From Symbiodinium natans (taxonomy: Eukaryota; Sar; Dinophyceae; Suessiales; Symbiodiniaceae), in the NCBI GenBank assembly GCA_905221605.1, contig CAJNDS010002112.1, positions 437,501-501,500 on the forward strand: a stretch of DNA of 64,000 nt, written 5' to 3'. The position numbers and the translations under genes were made by a program. Of the stretch, positions 1 through 10,154 are shown in pieces; position 1 is the first letter of the stretch; each line of letters opens with the position of its first letter. The notes beneath the pieces were generated by a model. That model searched no databases, had not been told where the DNA came from, and saw only the letters and a program-made list of their open reading frames with translations.

Positions 1-250
1 AAAATGCAGCAAAGGTCGGGGTATGAACCTTGCCCGAATCCTCCCAACTGCCTTGCCTGCCACGCCGTTCTTCCGCGCAGGCCGGAGGGCAGCGTCGTAC
101 GCGTCAGTGCCAGGCCTTTCCGGGACCCCCCTTCCGTCTTGAGCATGCTTCGGCACCAGTGTCTTTGAAAGCTTGGGTTTGTGGAATGACATGCGTCGAA
201 ACGTCGCCCCTGGACCTCTTGCACATCCCTATGTAGCCTTACACGTGTTA

Positions 251-281
<31 letters not shown>

Positions 282-356
282 TTTTTATTTATTTATTTTT
301 ATTTATTATACATGTATATATATATATATATCTATCTATCTATCTATCTATATATC
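251..356. repeat. TA and TCTA microsatellites
   Basis: A run of alternating TA (251-280) is followed by a T-rich stretch and then TA and TCTA repeats up to about 356. Reading frames that run through it give Tyr/Ile-rich protein and are not genes. Confidence 0.9.
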
Positions 357-555
357 ACCAAATCCCGAGAGCCCTCAACAAACAGTCTCCGACGCGCCCT
401 ATGCTACCACAGATCCGACAAAGGTCGCCCAGGCATGCAGAACGTTCTGGGAGCCCATGGAGCTGCGAGCGCTACAGTCGCGAGGCCATCCGACGCAGTT
501 GGCCCGTTCGACCGTCTGTATGCCCAACCCTGCAAAGCCGCATCCCTGTCACAGG

Positions 556-696
556 CTATCGGAGTATGGCAATGATTGAGGTGGCCGCGAAAGCGACTGT
601 GAAGGCCAACCCTAGAAGCAATGGCCTGAAGCGCCAGAGCCACGTGAGCGCCAGCAGGGCCACCGCCTGCTGCCAGCAGGATGCCCGCCTGACCAT
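556..696 (-). CDS. candidate exon with hydrophobic segments
   Basis: The minus frame starting at ATG 696 has two hydrophobic stretches around the motifs ALLALTWLWRFRPLL and GLAFTVAFAATSIIAIL before a stop at 556. It could be a membrane-spanning exon. No family was recognised, and competing frames are also open here, so the call is weak. The rest of 1-920 holds only the microsatellite and a few CCCTAAA units at 790-812. Confidence 0.25.
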   Translation of the reverse strand: MVRRASCWQQAVALLALTWLWRFRPLLLGLAFTVAFAATSIIAILR

Positions 697-920
697 TCAG
701 TGCACATGCTGGGTTGTTGTTGTTCTCCCCGGGCTTACAACCCAACAGGGCTTCGAGGTTCGGGGCGATTTGAGTGGAAGGTCGACCAACCCTAAACCCT
801 AAACCCTAAACCCGCGCCTAACTGAGCAACGGCCCGAAGCCCCACCTGCAAGATGTGGCAGCGGCCGTCAGCTGGCCCTGCGGCACAGGAACGCAAACTG
901 CCAACTGCCAGCCACCCTTG

Positions 921-1064
921 CGGTTTAGGGTTTATAGGGTTTATCGGGTTTATAGGGTTTATAGGGTTTATGGGGGAAATAGGGTTTATAGGGTTTATAG
1001 GGTTTAGAGGGTTTAGAGGGTTTATAGGGTTTATAGGGTTTATAGGGTTTATAGGGTTTTCAGA
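921..1064 (+). repeat. 9-bp telomere-like variant array (TTTATAGGG)
   Basis: About 15 units of a 9-bp variant of the telomere repeat, mostly TTTATAGGG, with a few TTTAGAGGG units in the middle. The same variant is hardly used elsewhere in the window, so this array was homogenised locally. It translates as a Gly-Phe-Ile-Gly-Phe repeat, which is not a gene. Confidence 0.9.
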
Positions 1065-1124
1065 GTATCCTGGTTCTTGTGCTGGGCACCGCGGCCACTA
1101 CTTTCAACAGGGCTTGAGGTCCTA

Positions 1125-1222
1125 CTCCCAGGATTCGTCATCACGGAACAACTTCAGCCAGCCATGGGATGCACGTGGTGCCTGGGCGTCCAGCTCGGCC
1201 AGCATGTGCCTCAGGGTAGCCC
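1125..1222 (-). CDS. candidate exon, unknown protein
   Basis: Sense (minus) sequence after a possible acceptor GCGTAG at 1223-1224 encodes ATLRHMLAELDAQAPRASHG followed by WLKLFRDDESWE and a stop. The composition is that of normal soluble protein, unlike the shadow frames. No family was recognised. The boundary at the 3' side is not clear. Confidence 0.4.
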
Positions 1223-1429
1223 TACGCGGCCCTCATGGGCAAAACTAGGGGTGGCCGCTGCAGAATCGGGTCTTGCGCTTGGACCTGGGGCTGGCATGCA
1301 GATGAGCAGCAAGGAAGACTGCCAGTCCGAACCTGGTGAGGTAATGGCCTGGACTTGGTAAGGTTTGTCTTTGGCCCCAGTCGCTGACCGTTGCCGAAGC
1401 TTCCCTGCTAAGACAACCTGTACCTAGGG

Positions 1430-1487
1430 AACCAAAGGTTAACCTTTGGGATTATAAAGGGATTATATTACCCCAAAAAGGTTAACG
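1430..1487. mobile_element. short palindromic element next to the PPR gene
   Basis: Imperfect palindrome with GGTTAACC-type ends and an ATTATAAAGGGATTATATTA centre. It sits 5 bp from the stop codon of the PPR reading frame and therefore forms the immediate 3' flank of that gene. It resembles the other small palindromic elements in the window in A/T-rich core and size, but is shorter. Confidence 0.4.
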
Positions 1488-1492
1488 GTGAC

Positions 1493-2905
1493 CTACTCTA
1501 CAACTAAGCCCACAAGGGCCAAGTCGACAGCCCGAGCGGCGCACGCCTCTGCTAGGGGGCCAACTTCTTGGAAGGCCAAGGAAAACGCCACCCGCCAGAG
1601 ACTCCAGCGACACAAGGATCCCAACGCCAAGCGCTGGTCTCTTCGGCTGATGGACTCGTGCATTACGAGGGCTTGGGACCAGGACTGTATGCACAGCGCC
1701 TGCTCCTGCACCGTGACCTGCCATCCGCGGGAACGTGCTGCTTGCAGTATCTTGTATGCCCTTCGGACCTTTCCACCGGCGGAACAAGCTTCCAGTGCAG
1801 GAACGAGATCGGCTCTGCTGATTAGCTTCGAGCTGCCACCGGGAGCAGAAGAGAAGCGCAGCAAGCGCAGGGATTCTCGCCAGTACGCCGCCCTGACGAT
1901 GGACCTCAAGAATGATTGCCTGGTATCAAAGCTCTTCTTCAGAAATAGCAGCAGGGCTGCTCCTTCTTGCCATTTCAGCTTGGCCGCGCAGGCCATAATC
2001 ACACTACTGTGGCAGATGGCACATGCGCGGATGCGCGTGCGGGAAAATTGTGAAAGCATTTCGAGTGCCGGCTCCGCAGCAGCTGCTCGTTGGCACGCGG
2101 CAAAGACGGACGACAGAGACACCCGATCAGATTGGAGCCGAGCCCCATGGAGACGGTCCAGCTGCTGGACGGCCAAAGTCCAGTTGCCACGTTCTTCTGC
2201 TCCACGGCTCGCGGCGGCTATGGCGCAGTTGTACAGAGTCAAGCTTGGAAGCGATCCTTCCTGGCGCACCCAGTCGCAAAGGCAAAGCGACCAACGCCAA
2301 GCGCCTGTCCGCGCCTCTGCGCGATTGCAGGCTGCTGCGGCAGATGTTAAAGGCACAGTCTCCGGGAAGAGCTTCCAGCGGCGCATGAGCCCCACCACCT
2401 TCATGCCTTTGTGCCACTGGACCGCGCGGCCGCACGCTGAGATGGCCGCGCCGAAACTGATCTGATCAGCCACAAGAACCCGAGAGTCCCTCGAGCTCGC
2501 AAGCATGTCCAGGAGCAACTGGAGAACCCTGGGCCAAGCCTGGGCCCGGCAGCGGAACACGGCCGAGCTCACGGCGTTGCTCACGTTCTGGATCATCTGT
2601 AGCCCATCTTGCCGGGCCCGGGCGAGGACGCACAGGGCGCTGTCCCAGCGCCCGCTGCTGCGGCTCGCGTCCGCCGCCGCCACGTAGAGCCCCGGGTCGG
2701 CCATTTCCGCTGACTCCAGCGCCCGAGGCGTGCGGAAGAGGAGGCCAAAAGCCGTCTGCCAGAGCTGCATGCGCCCAAATCTTCGAACAAGCAGTGCCAG
2801 CACGTGGCTCGTGAGCCGCTGGCTGCGGCGCAAGTAGAGGGTCAGGTCTAGCAGCTCCTCCTTTGCAACATACTTGGCCTCCAGGAACTGCGTTATCTCC
2901 TCCAT
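1493..2905 (-). CDS. pentatricopeptide-repeat (PPR) protein, single exon
   Basis: Uninterrupted reading frame of 470 codons. PPR proteins are helical-repeat RNA-binding proteins, usually acting on organelle transcripts (editing, cleavage, stability). The repeat signature shows as tandem helix pairs of about 35 residues, for example ISACGRAVQWHKGMKVVGLM and later units beginning YNCAIAAAS, SSVFAACQRA, SVIMACAAKL and VPALEACSAG. This short 'xxxAIxACxxxxxWxxAL' style is typical of dinoflagellate PPR proteins. I chose ATG 2905 (MEEITQFLEAKYV). The frame stays open five codons upstream to a GTG at 2920, so a 5' exon or a slightly earlier start remains possible. No targeting peptide is obvious at this start. 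The lack of introns in a region where other genes are broken up suggests a retrocopy origin, but I see no spliced-leader relict upstream. The stop lies 5 bp from a small palindromic element, so the C-terminus may be truncated. Confidence 0.75.
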   Translation of the reverse strand: MEEITQFLEAKYVAKEELLDLTLYLRRSQRLTSHVLALLVRRFGRMQLWQTAFGLLFRTPRALESAEMADPGLYVAAADASRSSGRWDSALCVLARARQDGLQMIQNVSNAVSSAVFRCRAQAWPRVLQLLLDMLASSRDSRVLVADQISFGAAISACGRAVQWHKGMKVVGLMRRWKLFPETVPLTSAAAACNRAEARTGAWRWSLCLCDWVRQEGSLPSLTLYNCAIAAASRGAEERGNWTLAVQQLDRLHGARLQSDRVSLSSVFAACQRAAAAEPALEMLSQFSRTRIRACAICHSSVIMACAAKLKWQEGAALLLFLKKSFDTRQSFLRSIVRAAYWRESLRLLRFSSAPGGSSKLISRADLVPALEACSAGGKVRRAYKILQAARSRGWQVTVQEQALCIQSWSQALVMHESISRRDQRLALGSLCRWSLWRVAFSLAFQEVGPLAEACAARAVDLALVGLVVE

Positions 2906-3108
2906 GTTGGGAGGATTCACACGGCACTGGTCATTGGCCCGCCACTTCAGCGATCTCCGCCGGGGGTGGAGTCGCCAGCTCCTTCGAACTTTCCACTGCT
3001 GGGACTCGCTGTCCTCTTTCGGCCAAAGGATCCAGGTCTGCTCCTTGAGGGAACTTTTCAGCTCACGAAGCCCATCCTTGCTTCTTCAGTCTTGGGTCTT
3101 AGGAAGTC

Positions 3109-3327
3109 TCACAAAACGCTGGAAGACAAGGGAATAGCCTTGTTTCTTCGGGACACATGCGGACGAGCGTCTTTCGGGCCGCGCTGCTTCCCATACCACT
3201 TTGTGTAGGGGAGGAGCTGGCCCTTCCGCAAGAGCATGCCACCCATGTCTCCAATGGCCCTGTGCACAAATTCACATGTAGCGTCGAGGTTTGCCTCCAC
3301 GAAGACGTCTCGACAAGCCTGGGCCAT
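3109..3327 (-). CDS. candidate exon / short ORF, unknown protein
   Basis: Starts at ATG 3327 (MAQACRDVFVEANLDATCEF) and stays open for 72 codons. The middle, HRAIGDMGGMLLRKGQLLPY, looks like normal folded protein. The last 15 or so residues look less coding-like, so the exon may end earlier. The 5' side abuts a palindromic element (3337-3436) only 9 bp away, so the gene may have been cut by that insertion. The family is unknown. Confidence 0.5.
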   Translation of the reverse strand: MAQACRDVFVEANLDATCEFVHRAIGDMGGMLLRKGQLLPYTKWYGKQRGPKDARPHVSRRNKAIPLSSSVL

Positions 3328-3336
3328 GGAGACGAA

Positions 3337-3436
3337 TTGGGATGTTCCCCCGTGTACTAACAGCTCCTTAATAGGGATTACAAGAGCCCCCTATTCTAAT
3401 CCCTACTAAGGACGGTTAGTATAAGGGGGAATAGCC
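3337..3436. mobile_element. palindromic MITE, family A copy 1
   Basis: About 100-bp inverted repeat: TTGGGATGTTCCCCC at the left, a TACTAACAG..CCTTAATAGGG arm, and the mirrored arm CCCTACTAAGG..GTTAGTATAAGGGGGAA at the right. It has the same plan as the copies at 8364, 13686, 15252, 19825, 34509, 36481, 60102 and 60468. The right terminus has decayed (no CATCCCAA). Confidence 0.65.
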
Positions 3437-3984
3437 CCAAGATACGAACAACAACACAAAAGGCTCCAAACTTCTCCTGACTCGTGGAAGTCTTAAACTT
3501 GGGCGCTTTTCTGGGCGGAAGAAAGCAAGGGCCAAGAAGCCTTATCCGTGAGAAGACGCTCCTCTCTGGCTGGCATCGGTTCCGATGATTTGGCGCTCTG
3601 CGCCTGGCAAGCAAAATTCTGCGTGACAGTGCTGGTACTACGGGTACTACGAAAGCAGGCGCCTTTTCAGAAGGGATTCGATTGATTCGATATTACCAAG
3701 GTCCGATACCAAGGATTCATGTTGAACAAAAACATGCTTCGAAAACCTAGAGTGGCGCCTTCCCAGAATCAACCCTAAATCCAAAAGCACGTGCCCGACC
3801 TACTTTGCACGCGTCAAGCCCTCCATCCAGGGACGCAGGCTCGTGACATCCAGCCCTCAACGCCCAGCGCTAACCGCCCAAGGCTTGAACCCTGAACCAA
3901 CTAAGCCGAACACGGAATCAACAACCCTGGCGCCAGACCTGTCAGCCTATTTTTTACTTCAGGGTCTAGAGAGTCTAGAGCTTA

Positions 3985-4135
3985 CGGACGCGCACGCGCT
4001 CGGCCGCCCAACCATGCTGCCTCCAAAAACTGCCGCACCCGGCCATGGCTGGCGATCTGCGCGTTCCTCGCCTGGAACCACACCTTCCGCAGCCGCCCCT
4101 TCCGCCACCTGACACACGTCTCTGTCTCGAGCTGC
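3985..4135 (-). CDS. candidate exon, basic helical segment
   Basis: The minus frame ends at a stop at 3982 and reads ETCVRWRKGRLRKVWFQARN then AQIASHGRVRQFLEAAW. Basic and amphipathic; no family was assigned. The same open frame upstream runs into a trinucleotide repeat, which is not coding. Confidence 0.35.
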
Positions 4136-4314
4136 CCACTCCCCTTTGCATCTCGTGGGGCTTCGGGGGAGGCCGGGGGGTCGGAGTTGAGGATCTTGGG
4201 GAAGAGTGTGTGTGGATGCTTGGGGACCTCCAAAAACACGGACGAGCTCTGCTTCGTCACATTGCAAGTGGCAAAACCCTTCCGGGTCAAGCAGCGCTGC
4301 GGACGAGCTATGAA

Positions 4315-4512
4315 CGGCAAAGGAGTAGTAATAATAGAAGGAGTAATAATCGTAGTAATAGTTGAGATAGTAATAACCGAAATAATGATTAGTAACAATA
4401 GTAATAGTCGTAATAATCGCAATAATAACTATCATACTAATAATAGTAATAATAATAATAATAATAACAATAGTAATGGTAATAGCAACAATAATAATCA
4501 TAATAAATAATA
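4315..4512. repeat. AAT/AGT-type trinucleotide-rich tract
   Basis: About 200 bp of imperfect AAT, AGT and AAC trinucleotides. All six frames are open across most of it, which explains the spurious long frames here. Confidence 0.9.
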
Positions 4513-4671
4513 TTTTCAACAATAGCAATAGTGGCACTGATCGTTGTTTTAAAGCCTGGCTCAAGAAGCCACCTGAAAGAGCTGGCAGATGCCTCGGGGG
4601 TTCTGAAGAAAGCAATTTACCTAACGGCTTTTCTGCTTGCAACCTGTCTGGCTGACGAACGGTTCTTTGGT

Positions 4672-4762
4672 TTAGGGTCTAGGGTTTGGGGTTTGGGGTT
4701 TGGGGTTTGGGGTTTAGGGTTTTAGGGTTTAGGGTTTGGGGTTTAGGGTTTGGGGTTCAGGG
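4672..4762 (+). repeat. TTTAGGG / TTTGGGG mixed array
   Basis: About 12 telomere-like units, alternating TTTAGGG and TTTGGGG. It lies directly 3' (sense strand) of the exon candidate at 4770-4880. Confidence 0.9.
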
Positions 4763-4769
4763 TGTCTAC

Positions 4770-4880
4770 CTCGGGACGGCAGCACCATGCCGCCGATTTT
4801 CCGGCCACGGCACCGGTGCACCAGATGCGAAGGCTCATAGCAGTCACGGGGGAGAGGAGGAAGATCAGCCGTGACCGATG
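4770..4880 (-). CDS. candidate exon, unknown protein
   Basis: The minus frame reads ADLPPLPRDCYEPSHLVHRC then RGRKIGGMVLPSR. Normal amino-acid mix, between telomere-like DNA and a low-complexity stretch. No family was recognised. Confidence 0.35.
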
Positions 4881-5079
4881 ATGGGCTGGCAAGGTAGGAG
4901 GAACCGGGCCCTAATCTCATAACATCCCAAAACCCGAAGGCCCTTTTAAACCCTGAACCTTGTTCCCCAAGACAGCCTCCAGTTCAGTCGCAGCTTGACT
5001 TGCCTGACGCGGTAGGCAAGTTCCCGAGTGAAGGGCTTAGGAAAGGCAGGTACACCAGACTGCACCAAGGACCTAAACC

Positions 5080-5345
5080 TTAGGTCCTAAACCTTAGGTC
5101 CTAAACCCTAAACCCTAAACCCCTGCGAGGACCTAGAGATCAGATCCCCCTAAGGGTTCGCAAAAACTACCCGGGACTGGCAGAGGGAAGTTCATTGGTA
5201 GGTTTCAGCAGGGTTATAAGAAGGGTAACCCATATCTTTAACCTTAATGAAGGTACTTCTAACCCTGAACCCTAAACCCTTTTTGAACCCTGAACCCTAA
5301 ACCCTAAACCCTACACCCTCAACCCTAAACCCTAAACGCTAAACC
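5080..5345 (-). repeat. CCCTAAA-type scattered array
   Basis: Clusters of CCCTAAA units (5080-5122, 5260-5345) around a decayed palindromic element (about 5195-5260). A CCCTTTTTGAACC junction follows the repeat at 5277. No coding sequence was seen in 4900-5470. Confidence 0.8.
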
Positions 5346-5469
5346 TACCCCGACGTATAACTACCTTCAAGCGCCGGAATCCGGAGCCGGGTTGTTTTTT
5401 GGTGTTTTTTTAGTTTTTTGGGTATATTTGTGGGTTTAGGCTATGTTTTTGGGTTTAGGGTATGTTTTT

Positions 5470-5722
5470 GGGTATAGGGTTTAGGGTTTAGGGTTAGGGG
5501 TTAGGGTTTAGGGTTTAGGGTTTAGGGTTTTAGGGTTTTAGGGTTTTAGGGTTTTAGGGTTTTAGGGTTTTAGGGTTCTAGGGTTTTAGGGTTTTAGGGA
5601 TTTTGGGGGTTTGGGGTTTTAGGGTTTTAGGGTTTTAGGGTTTTAGGGTTTTAGGGTTTAGGGTTTAGGGTTTAGGGTTTAGGGTTAGGATTTAGGGTTT
5701 AGGGTTTAGGGTTTAGGGTTTA
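5470..5722 (+). repeat. TTTAGGG / TTTTAGGG array
   Basis: A long G-rich array that starts and ends with 7-bp TTTAGGG units and has a homogenised block of 8-bp TTTTAGGG units in the middle (about 5526-5660). An A-rich tract follows. Confidence 0.95.
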
Positions 5723-5825
5723 GAAAACCAAAAAAATACCCAAACAAAACAAAAAATATAGCCAAAAAGAACCCCCGCCCCCGGAATCCTGCTGTAGCGA
5801 GCTGGTAGTTGATCAAAACGGGCTC

Positions 5826-6115
5826 GCAAAGTAGGTTAAGGGTTCAGGGTTTAGGGCTGGGTTTAGGGTTTAGGGTTTAGGGTTCAAGGTTTAGGGTTTA
5901 GGTTTAAGGTTCAGGCAAGCCAGAGCCAGACTTGAGCTTAGTGGGGTCTCCAGAGATGGGTTTAGGGGTTTAGGGGGTTTAGGGGTTTAGGGGTTTAGGG
6001 GTTTAGGGGTTTAGGGGTTTAGGGGTTTAGGGGTTTAGGGGTTTAGGGGTTTAGGGGTTTAGGGGTTTAGGGGTTTAGGGGTTTAGGGGTTTAGGGTTTA
6101 GGGTTTCGGTTAGGG
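5826..6115 (+). repeat. TTTAGGG array then homogeneous TTTAGGGG array
   Basis: Mixed 7-bp units at 5826-5915 are followed by about 17 consecutive TTTAGGGG 8-bp units at 5958-6095. This is the purest block of this variant in the window. Confidence 0.95.
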
Positions 6116-6249
6116 TGAGGCTCCCCGAACTGCTTGTGGGCAAGAAGCGAAAATTCACGCAGAACAGGGCCGTCCAGACTTCAGGTTTTCGGGGCTTGGG
6201 GCTCCAAGCAGAACCACGCAAGCCGAAACCCTTGCTGCCAAGGACCCTA

Positions 6250-6530
6250 CACCCTGTGAAGGGATACAGGGAGGGACCTCTACCCTATATAACCCCTATA
6301 TTCTACTACCTTATAGAGTCACCTTTTCCCTGTGTAGCCCCTACATTGCCCCCAAGGTCCCTTCTACGGTTGCCTCCTTCAGTCCCTAGACCCTATGAGC
6401 CCTGCAGCCCTCGAAGCCAGCAGCCCTCAACTCTAAACCCTTTTTGCAACTGGCTTGAGGACACCCGAAACCCCAAACCCCAAACCCTAAACCCCAAACC
6501 CTAAACCCCAAACCCTAAACCCCTGTAACA
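6250..6530. repeat. imperfect palindromic element followed by CCCTAAA/CCCCAAA units
   Basis: 6250-6380 resembles the elements at 15873-16012 and 29090-29232 (GGAGGGACC at one end, mirrored by a ..CCTTCAGTCCCT end). It is followed by the junction CCCTTTTTGCAACTGG at 6437 and an alternating CCCTAAA/CCCCAAA array at 6468-6525. I see no exon in 5722-7550. Confidence 0.5.
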
Positions 6531-6729
6531 CCCCTTCTCCGGGCCCCCGTCACCCGACCTCGAGGCGCTGGGGTCCGAGGCCCAAAGTATCCTGGGGGTT
6601 CCCGGGAATTGGGGATATCTGGGTCTCAGGGTGTTTAGGGTTTAGCGTCTGAGGGTTCAGGGTATAAGGGGCTTCCGAAACAATCCGCCACGACCAGCCG
6701 GGCTTCGAGGGTTGGGGATTCAGTTAGGG

Positions 6730-7030
6730 CAGTTTCTCAGTAGGGTGAGAAGTACTCTCATTGAGGTTATCCTATAGGTTGCCTTGCTTATAACCATACT
6801 TGTTACCAATCACCCATGAACCTTCAAGTAGGGTCCCATTTCCCCGCCAAAAGCTTGCAAAGCGTCCAGGTCTGCTCTCGCAGCGACTGCTTCAGGGCAG
6901 GCAGGCCGCCCTGGGAAGCTTGCTTGACTACTCGCAGGTACCTTACATTAAAGTAAGATACGCATGAACCCAAAACCTTCATGGGTAGTAGTTGCAAGTA
7001 GGCTTCTACTTACGGTACCAAACTGCAACC
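6730..7030. mobile_element. remnants of palindromic family B
   Basis: Two decayed pieces carry the family B mark (CCCATGAACCTTCAAGTAGGG at about 6816 and the inverse CTTCATGGGTAG at about 6980). The better copies are at 16639 and 31327. Confidence 0.4.
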
Positions 7031-7199
7031 TAACATACTGCATTCTTACAACCCTACTTATCACACCCTACACCCTAGACCCTTTTTGCATCAGGACAAC
7101 CCTAAACCCTAAACCCGAAACCCTAAACCCTAAAAACCTACCTTGAACCTGCAAGCAAACCTTCAAGCATGGCCGTCAGGACTCCTGAAGGCTTCGGGC

Positions 7200-7545
7200 T
7201 GTAGGGATTTAGGGTTTCGGGTTTCGGGATTTATATAGGGTTTAGGATTTAGGGCTTAGGGTTGAGGATTTAGGGCTTAGGCATCAAGTACCGGTTTAAG
7301 AAGCGAGAGGATGCTCAGCCCAGAGTGGTTTTGCCCCCCGTGCCTAGCTGACACGTAGAGTGACGCTCCTCAACCCTAAACCCCTTGAACCCCTTAAACC
7401 CTCAAAAACCCTTTTGCAGCCCTAAACCCTAAACCCTAAACCCTGAAACCCCTAAACCCCTAAACCCTGAACTCCTAAACCCTCAACCCCTAAACCCTGA
7501 AACCCTAAACTTCAGGCCCTAAACCCCCAAACCCTTAAACCCTGA
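7200..7545. repeat. G-type then C-type telomere-like arrays
   Basis: TTTAGGG variants at 7200-7285 and CCCTAAA variants at 7370-7545, separated by about 80 bp of unique DNA that may hold a short exon but is too short to judge. Confidence 0.8.
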
Positions 7546-7554
7546 GCTCCATGT

Positions 7555-7655
7555 TGAGCCCACCACGGCCTGCTGCCTGCGTGCCACTCGGAAGTGCCAG
7601 GCGGTGAAAGGTCTGAGCTGGTCGCCCTTCCTTCGCTTCTCTGATTTCAACAAGA
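7555..7655 (-). CDS. candidate exon, basic
   Basis: Minus frame EKRRKGDQLRPFTAWHFRVA then RRQQAVVGSTW, between a CCCTAAA array and an AAC/AAG trinucleotide tract (7650-7775). No family was recognised. Confidence 0.35.
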
Positions 7656-7775
7656 GCAAGAACAAGAACAAGAACAATGACAAGAACAATAACAAGAACA
7701 CTAACAATAACAGGAACAATGACAGGAACAAGGACAATAACTATAACAAGAGCAAGAACAAGAACAATACAAGTT
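7650..7775. repeat. AAC/AAG-rich tract
   Basis: Imperfect AACAAG / AACAAT hexamer repeats. 7780-8150 beyond it shows no clear coding sequence. Confidence 0.9.
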
Positions 7776-8149
7776 CAAGAGGCTTTAGGCTTCGGCCTCG
7801 GGCTAGGAACAAAGCTGATTGCGGGGAAAAGCAAGGAGGCCATTGTGGCGGGGTCTCTTTTCTGGCACAGAACTGTAAGACGTGCAGTTTATGTAAGGTG
7901 CCAGTAGAGCCTATGAGTCAGACCAACCCTGCCGCAGTCTGCGCTTCGTATAAGCAACTAGGCATTTAGGTGCCTTCATCAAAGGTATGATCATGATTGC
8001 TAGTGCTATAACAATAACAATATCTTGATTACATCAGGTGGCATGATATGAGTTGCATTACGTATGCACTATATAATTTAATGCAAAATCATAAAATACA
8101 ATGTAATTTGATTTAGTTTAACATAACATACTTTAATACATTACAACAG

Positions 8150-8240
8150 GTCACCTCTCTTATAGGGTTCTTAAGGGTGGAGGGTTCATGGGGGGTTAGG
8201 GAGCCTTGGGGAGTAGTGGGGAGTATTAGGGTGCACACAC
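8150..8240. repeat. dispersed element I, partial
   Basis: Shares GAGCCTT.GGGGAGTAGTGGGGAGTATT with 13790-13935, including the flanking GGGTTCATGG. A dispersed element of unknown type. Confidence 0.45.
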
Positions 8241-8361
8241 CCCTTAAAACCCCCTCAACCGTCAAAACCCCACGGACAGCCCACGAACCCTCCCGTAGGT
8301 AACCGACAGGCTGCCGGGCCTTGGGGCACATGAAGCCCTTGTGACCCCAAACCCATAAACC

Positions 8362-8467
8362 TTGGGATGTTCTCCCTGATACTAAGTCCTCAATATGGAT
8401 CATAATAAGGAATACTGGAATACTATAATCCCGATTAAGGCCTGGCAGTATAAGGGGGAACATCCAC
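8362..8467. mobile_element. palindromic MITE, family A copy 2
   Basis: Left end TTGGGATGTTCTCCC, right end AGTATAAGGGGGAACATCC, with an inner mirrored core. More diverged than copies 4, 8, 9 and 10; no clear target duplication. Confidence 0.6.
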
Positions 8468-8864
8468 CCTCAAGACCCAACAGAAACGTCCACACAGTCA
8501 TCATCATCATCATCCACAATTCTCGCCTTTGTGGTCATGGTTGTGATGCTGCAACTGTAACTATCCCCAATTCGTAAACCCTAAAACATGAACTCTGCCC
8601 TGAACTTTATTCTTAACACTGTTCCTGTGGCCATTATCAGCTGCATGACTACCCTAAACCGAAACCCGTGTTTAAACCCCAAACCCCAAAACTCCAAGAC
8701 ACCAATAACCCAAAACCCCCAAACTAGCAAAAACCCAAAACCCCCAAACCCCCAACCCCAAAGCCTTGCTCTTCTTATCATCGGAGAACCGGGACACATC
8801 GTGAACTCAAGATCACCTAAACCCTGTAGGAGACAAACCGTAAACCCAAAACCCCCTAAACACC

Positions 8865-8992
8865 AAACCCTAAACCCCAAACCCTAAACCCTAAACCCCA
8901 AACCCTTTTGAACCCCAAACCCTAAACCCCAAACCCCAAACCCCAAACCCTAAACCCTAAACCCTAAACCCCAAACCCTAAACCCTAAACAC
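8865..8992 (-). repeat. CCCTAAA/CCCCAAA array
   Basis: About 17 C-rich units flanking the exon candidate at 8995-9080 on its 3' (sense) side. A CCCTTTTGAACCC junction interrupts it at 8905. Confidence 0.9.
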
Positions 8993-8994
8993 AC

Positions 8995-9080
8995 ACCCAG
9001 AGCTTCAAGATGTGGCCACCCATGGAGGCAATGAGGCCCTCCACAAACTGCTGCCTCAACTCCTTGGGGCTTCAAGCTGA
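8995..9080 (-). CDS. candidate exon, unknown protein
   Basis: Minus frame PKELRQQFVEGLIASMGGHI then LKLWV. It is flanked by CCCTAAA DNA on the plus-left side and TTTAGGG DNA on the plus-right side, the common arrangement here. A GTGTGTGTTTAG donor region follows. It faintly resembles the 3109-3327 segment (both carry a MGG-I/M-L core). Family unknown. Confidence 0.5.
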
Positions 9081-9117
9081 GGCATTTTTGTCCCACCCGT
9101 TTCGCATGCGCTGAGGC

Positions 9118-9260
9118 TTTGGGGTTTAGGGTTTCGGGTTTCGGGTTTAGGGCTTAGGGCGGTTTAGGGTTTCGGGATTTCGGGTTTCGGGTTTCGGGTT
9201 CAGGGCGGTTTAGGGGTTCGGGATTTCGGGTTTAGTGTTTGGGGTTCCGGGACCTTCGGG
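9118..9260 (+). repeat. TTTAGGG / TTTCGGG array
   Basis: G-rich array in which TTTCGGG variants dominate. 9260-9830 beyond it has no coding sequence I can support. Confidence 0.85.
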
Positions 9261-9839
9261 TTTGCAGGGCTTTCTGCTCTCGGAGTGCAGGGTTCTTTCT
9301 CCCCCCTCAAGTTCTCTGTATACCCTTTTGGGTTTCTAGGGTTGAGGGTGCTTAGGGTTTTGTGGGCTTAGGATAGGAACCCTGTATCCTAAGCCCCCTT
9401 TTTCATAAACCCGTACGGGAGCAACTTGTTAACCACGGACTGATGGCGAAAGCCGAGGCCCAAAACAGCCTTGCACTAAAACCGCAATGGTCTTCGTAAG
9501 ACGGTAACAGTGCAGCAAAGCACCCGGTGATCCCGGTGCAGACAACCTATAGATTGGTGGGAGAGCTTCGGATGCATAGTTACCACAGTCGGGCGTGCTG
9601 CCGCTGGCATGGTGCCATGCCAGCACAACATCAGGCGCTTCTGAGCAAGCTCATGGTTGCCTTCCCCGGCCAATTAATGTAGATACATTTGTCAGAAGAA
9701 CAGATTCTACACTTGATCACGGTAGGCATGCTCTGGGACAGAGCCGCCAGGTTCTATTTGCAGCGGTTTACACTTGAGCCTCAACAAGCCCCCTTGCTTA
9801 CACACCTCGAAACCTTAAACCCTAAGCCCGCTAGGCCAT

Positions 9840-9985
9840 GTAGGGCTGCGCCAAAACTGCAGCCCTGGGGCATCGTCTCTGGCTGTAAGAAGCTGGCTGT
9901 AGCCAAAGTCGGTGAACGGCGGGGGGCCAGCTCCGGTGGTGTCCTGGGGCAGAGCTCGGTTGAATCAGGACCAAAAAAAGTATCA
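9840..9985 (-). CDS. candidate exon, low confidence
   Basis: Minus frame DSTELCPRTPPELAPRRSPT then LATASFLQPETMPQGCSFGAA. Pro-rich but with normal composition; other frames are also open. A TA microsatellite lies at 10022-10060. Confidence 0.25.
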
Positions 9986-10154
9986 CAATAAGAAAGCCGT
10001 ACCACTTGCTTCCGTACTTTTCTATATATATATATATACATATATACATACATATTTATACATACCCATAGCAACATAATCTAAGATCCACAACAGCAAA
10101 CCCAGGGGTGCCTTTGCCAAGGGGCAACTGGGGCTTGCGGCTCAGGACTACTTG

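Noticed and set aside
853-1248. Gly-Phe-Ile repeat ORF on the plus strand
   Set aside because: Frame through the TTTATAGGG array joined to antisense of an exon candidate.
3959-4642. 227-codon minus-strand ORF
   Set aside because: Two thirds is an AAT/AGT trinucleotide tract; only a short stretch near 4000-4130 looks like protein and is listed as an exon candidate in another frame.
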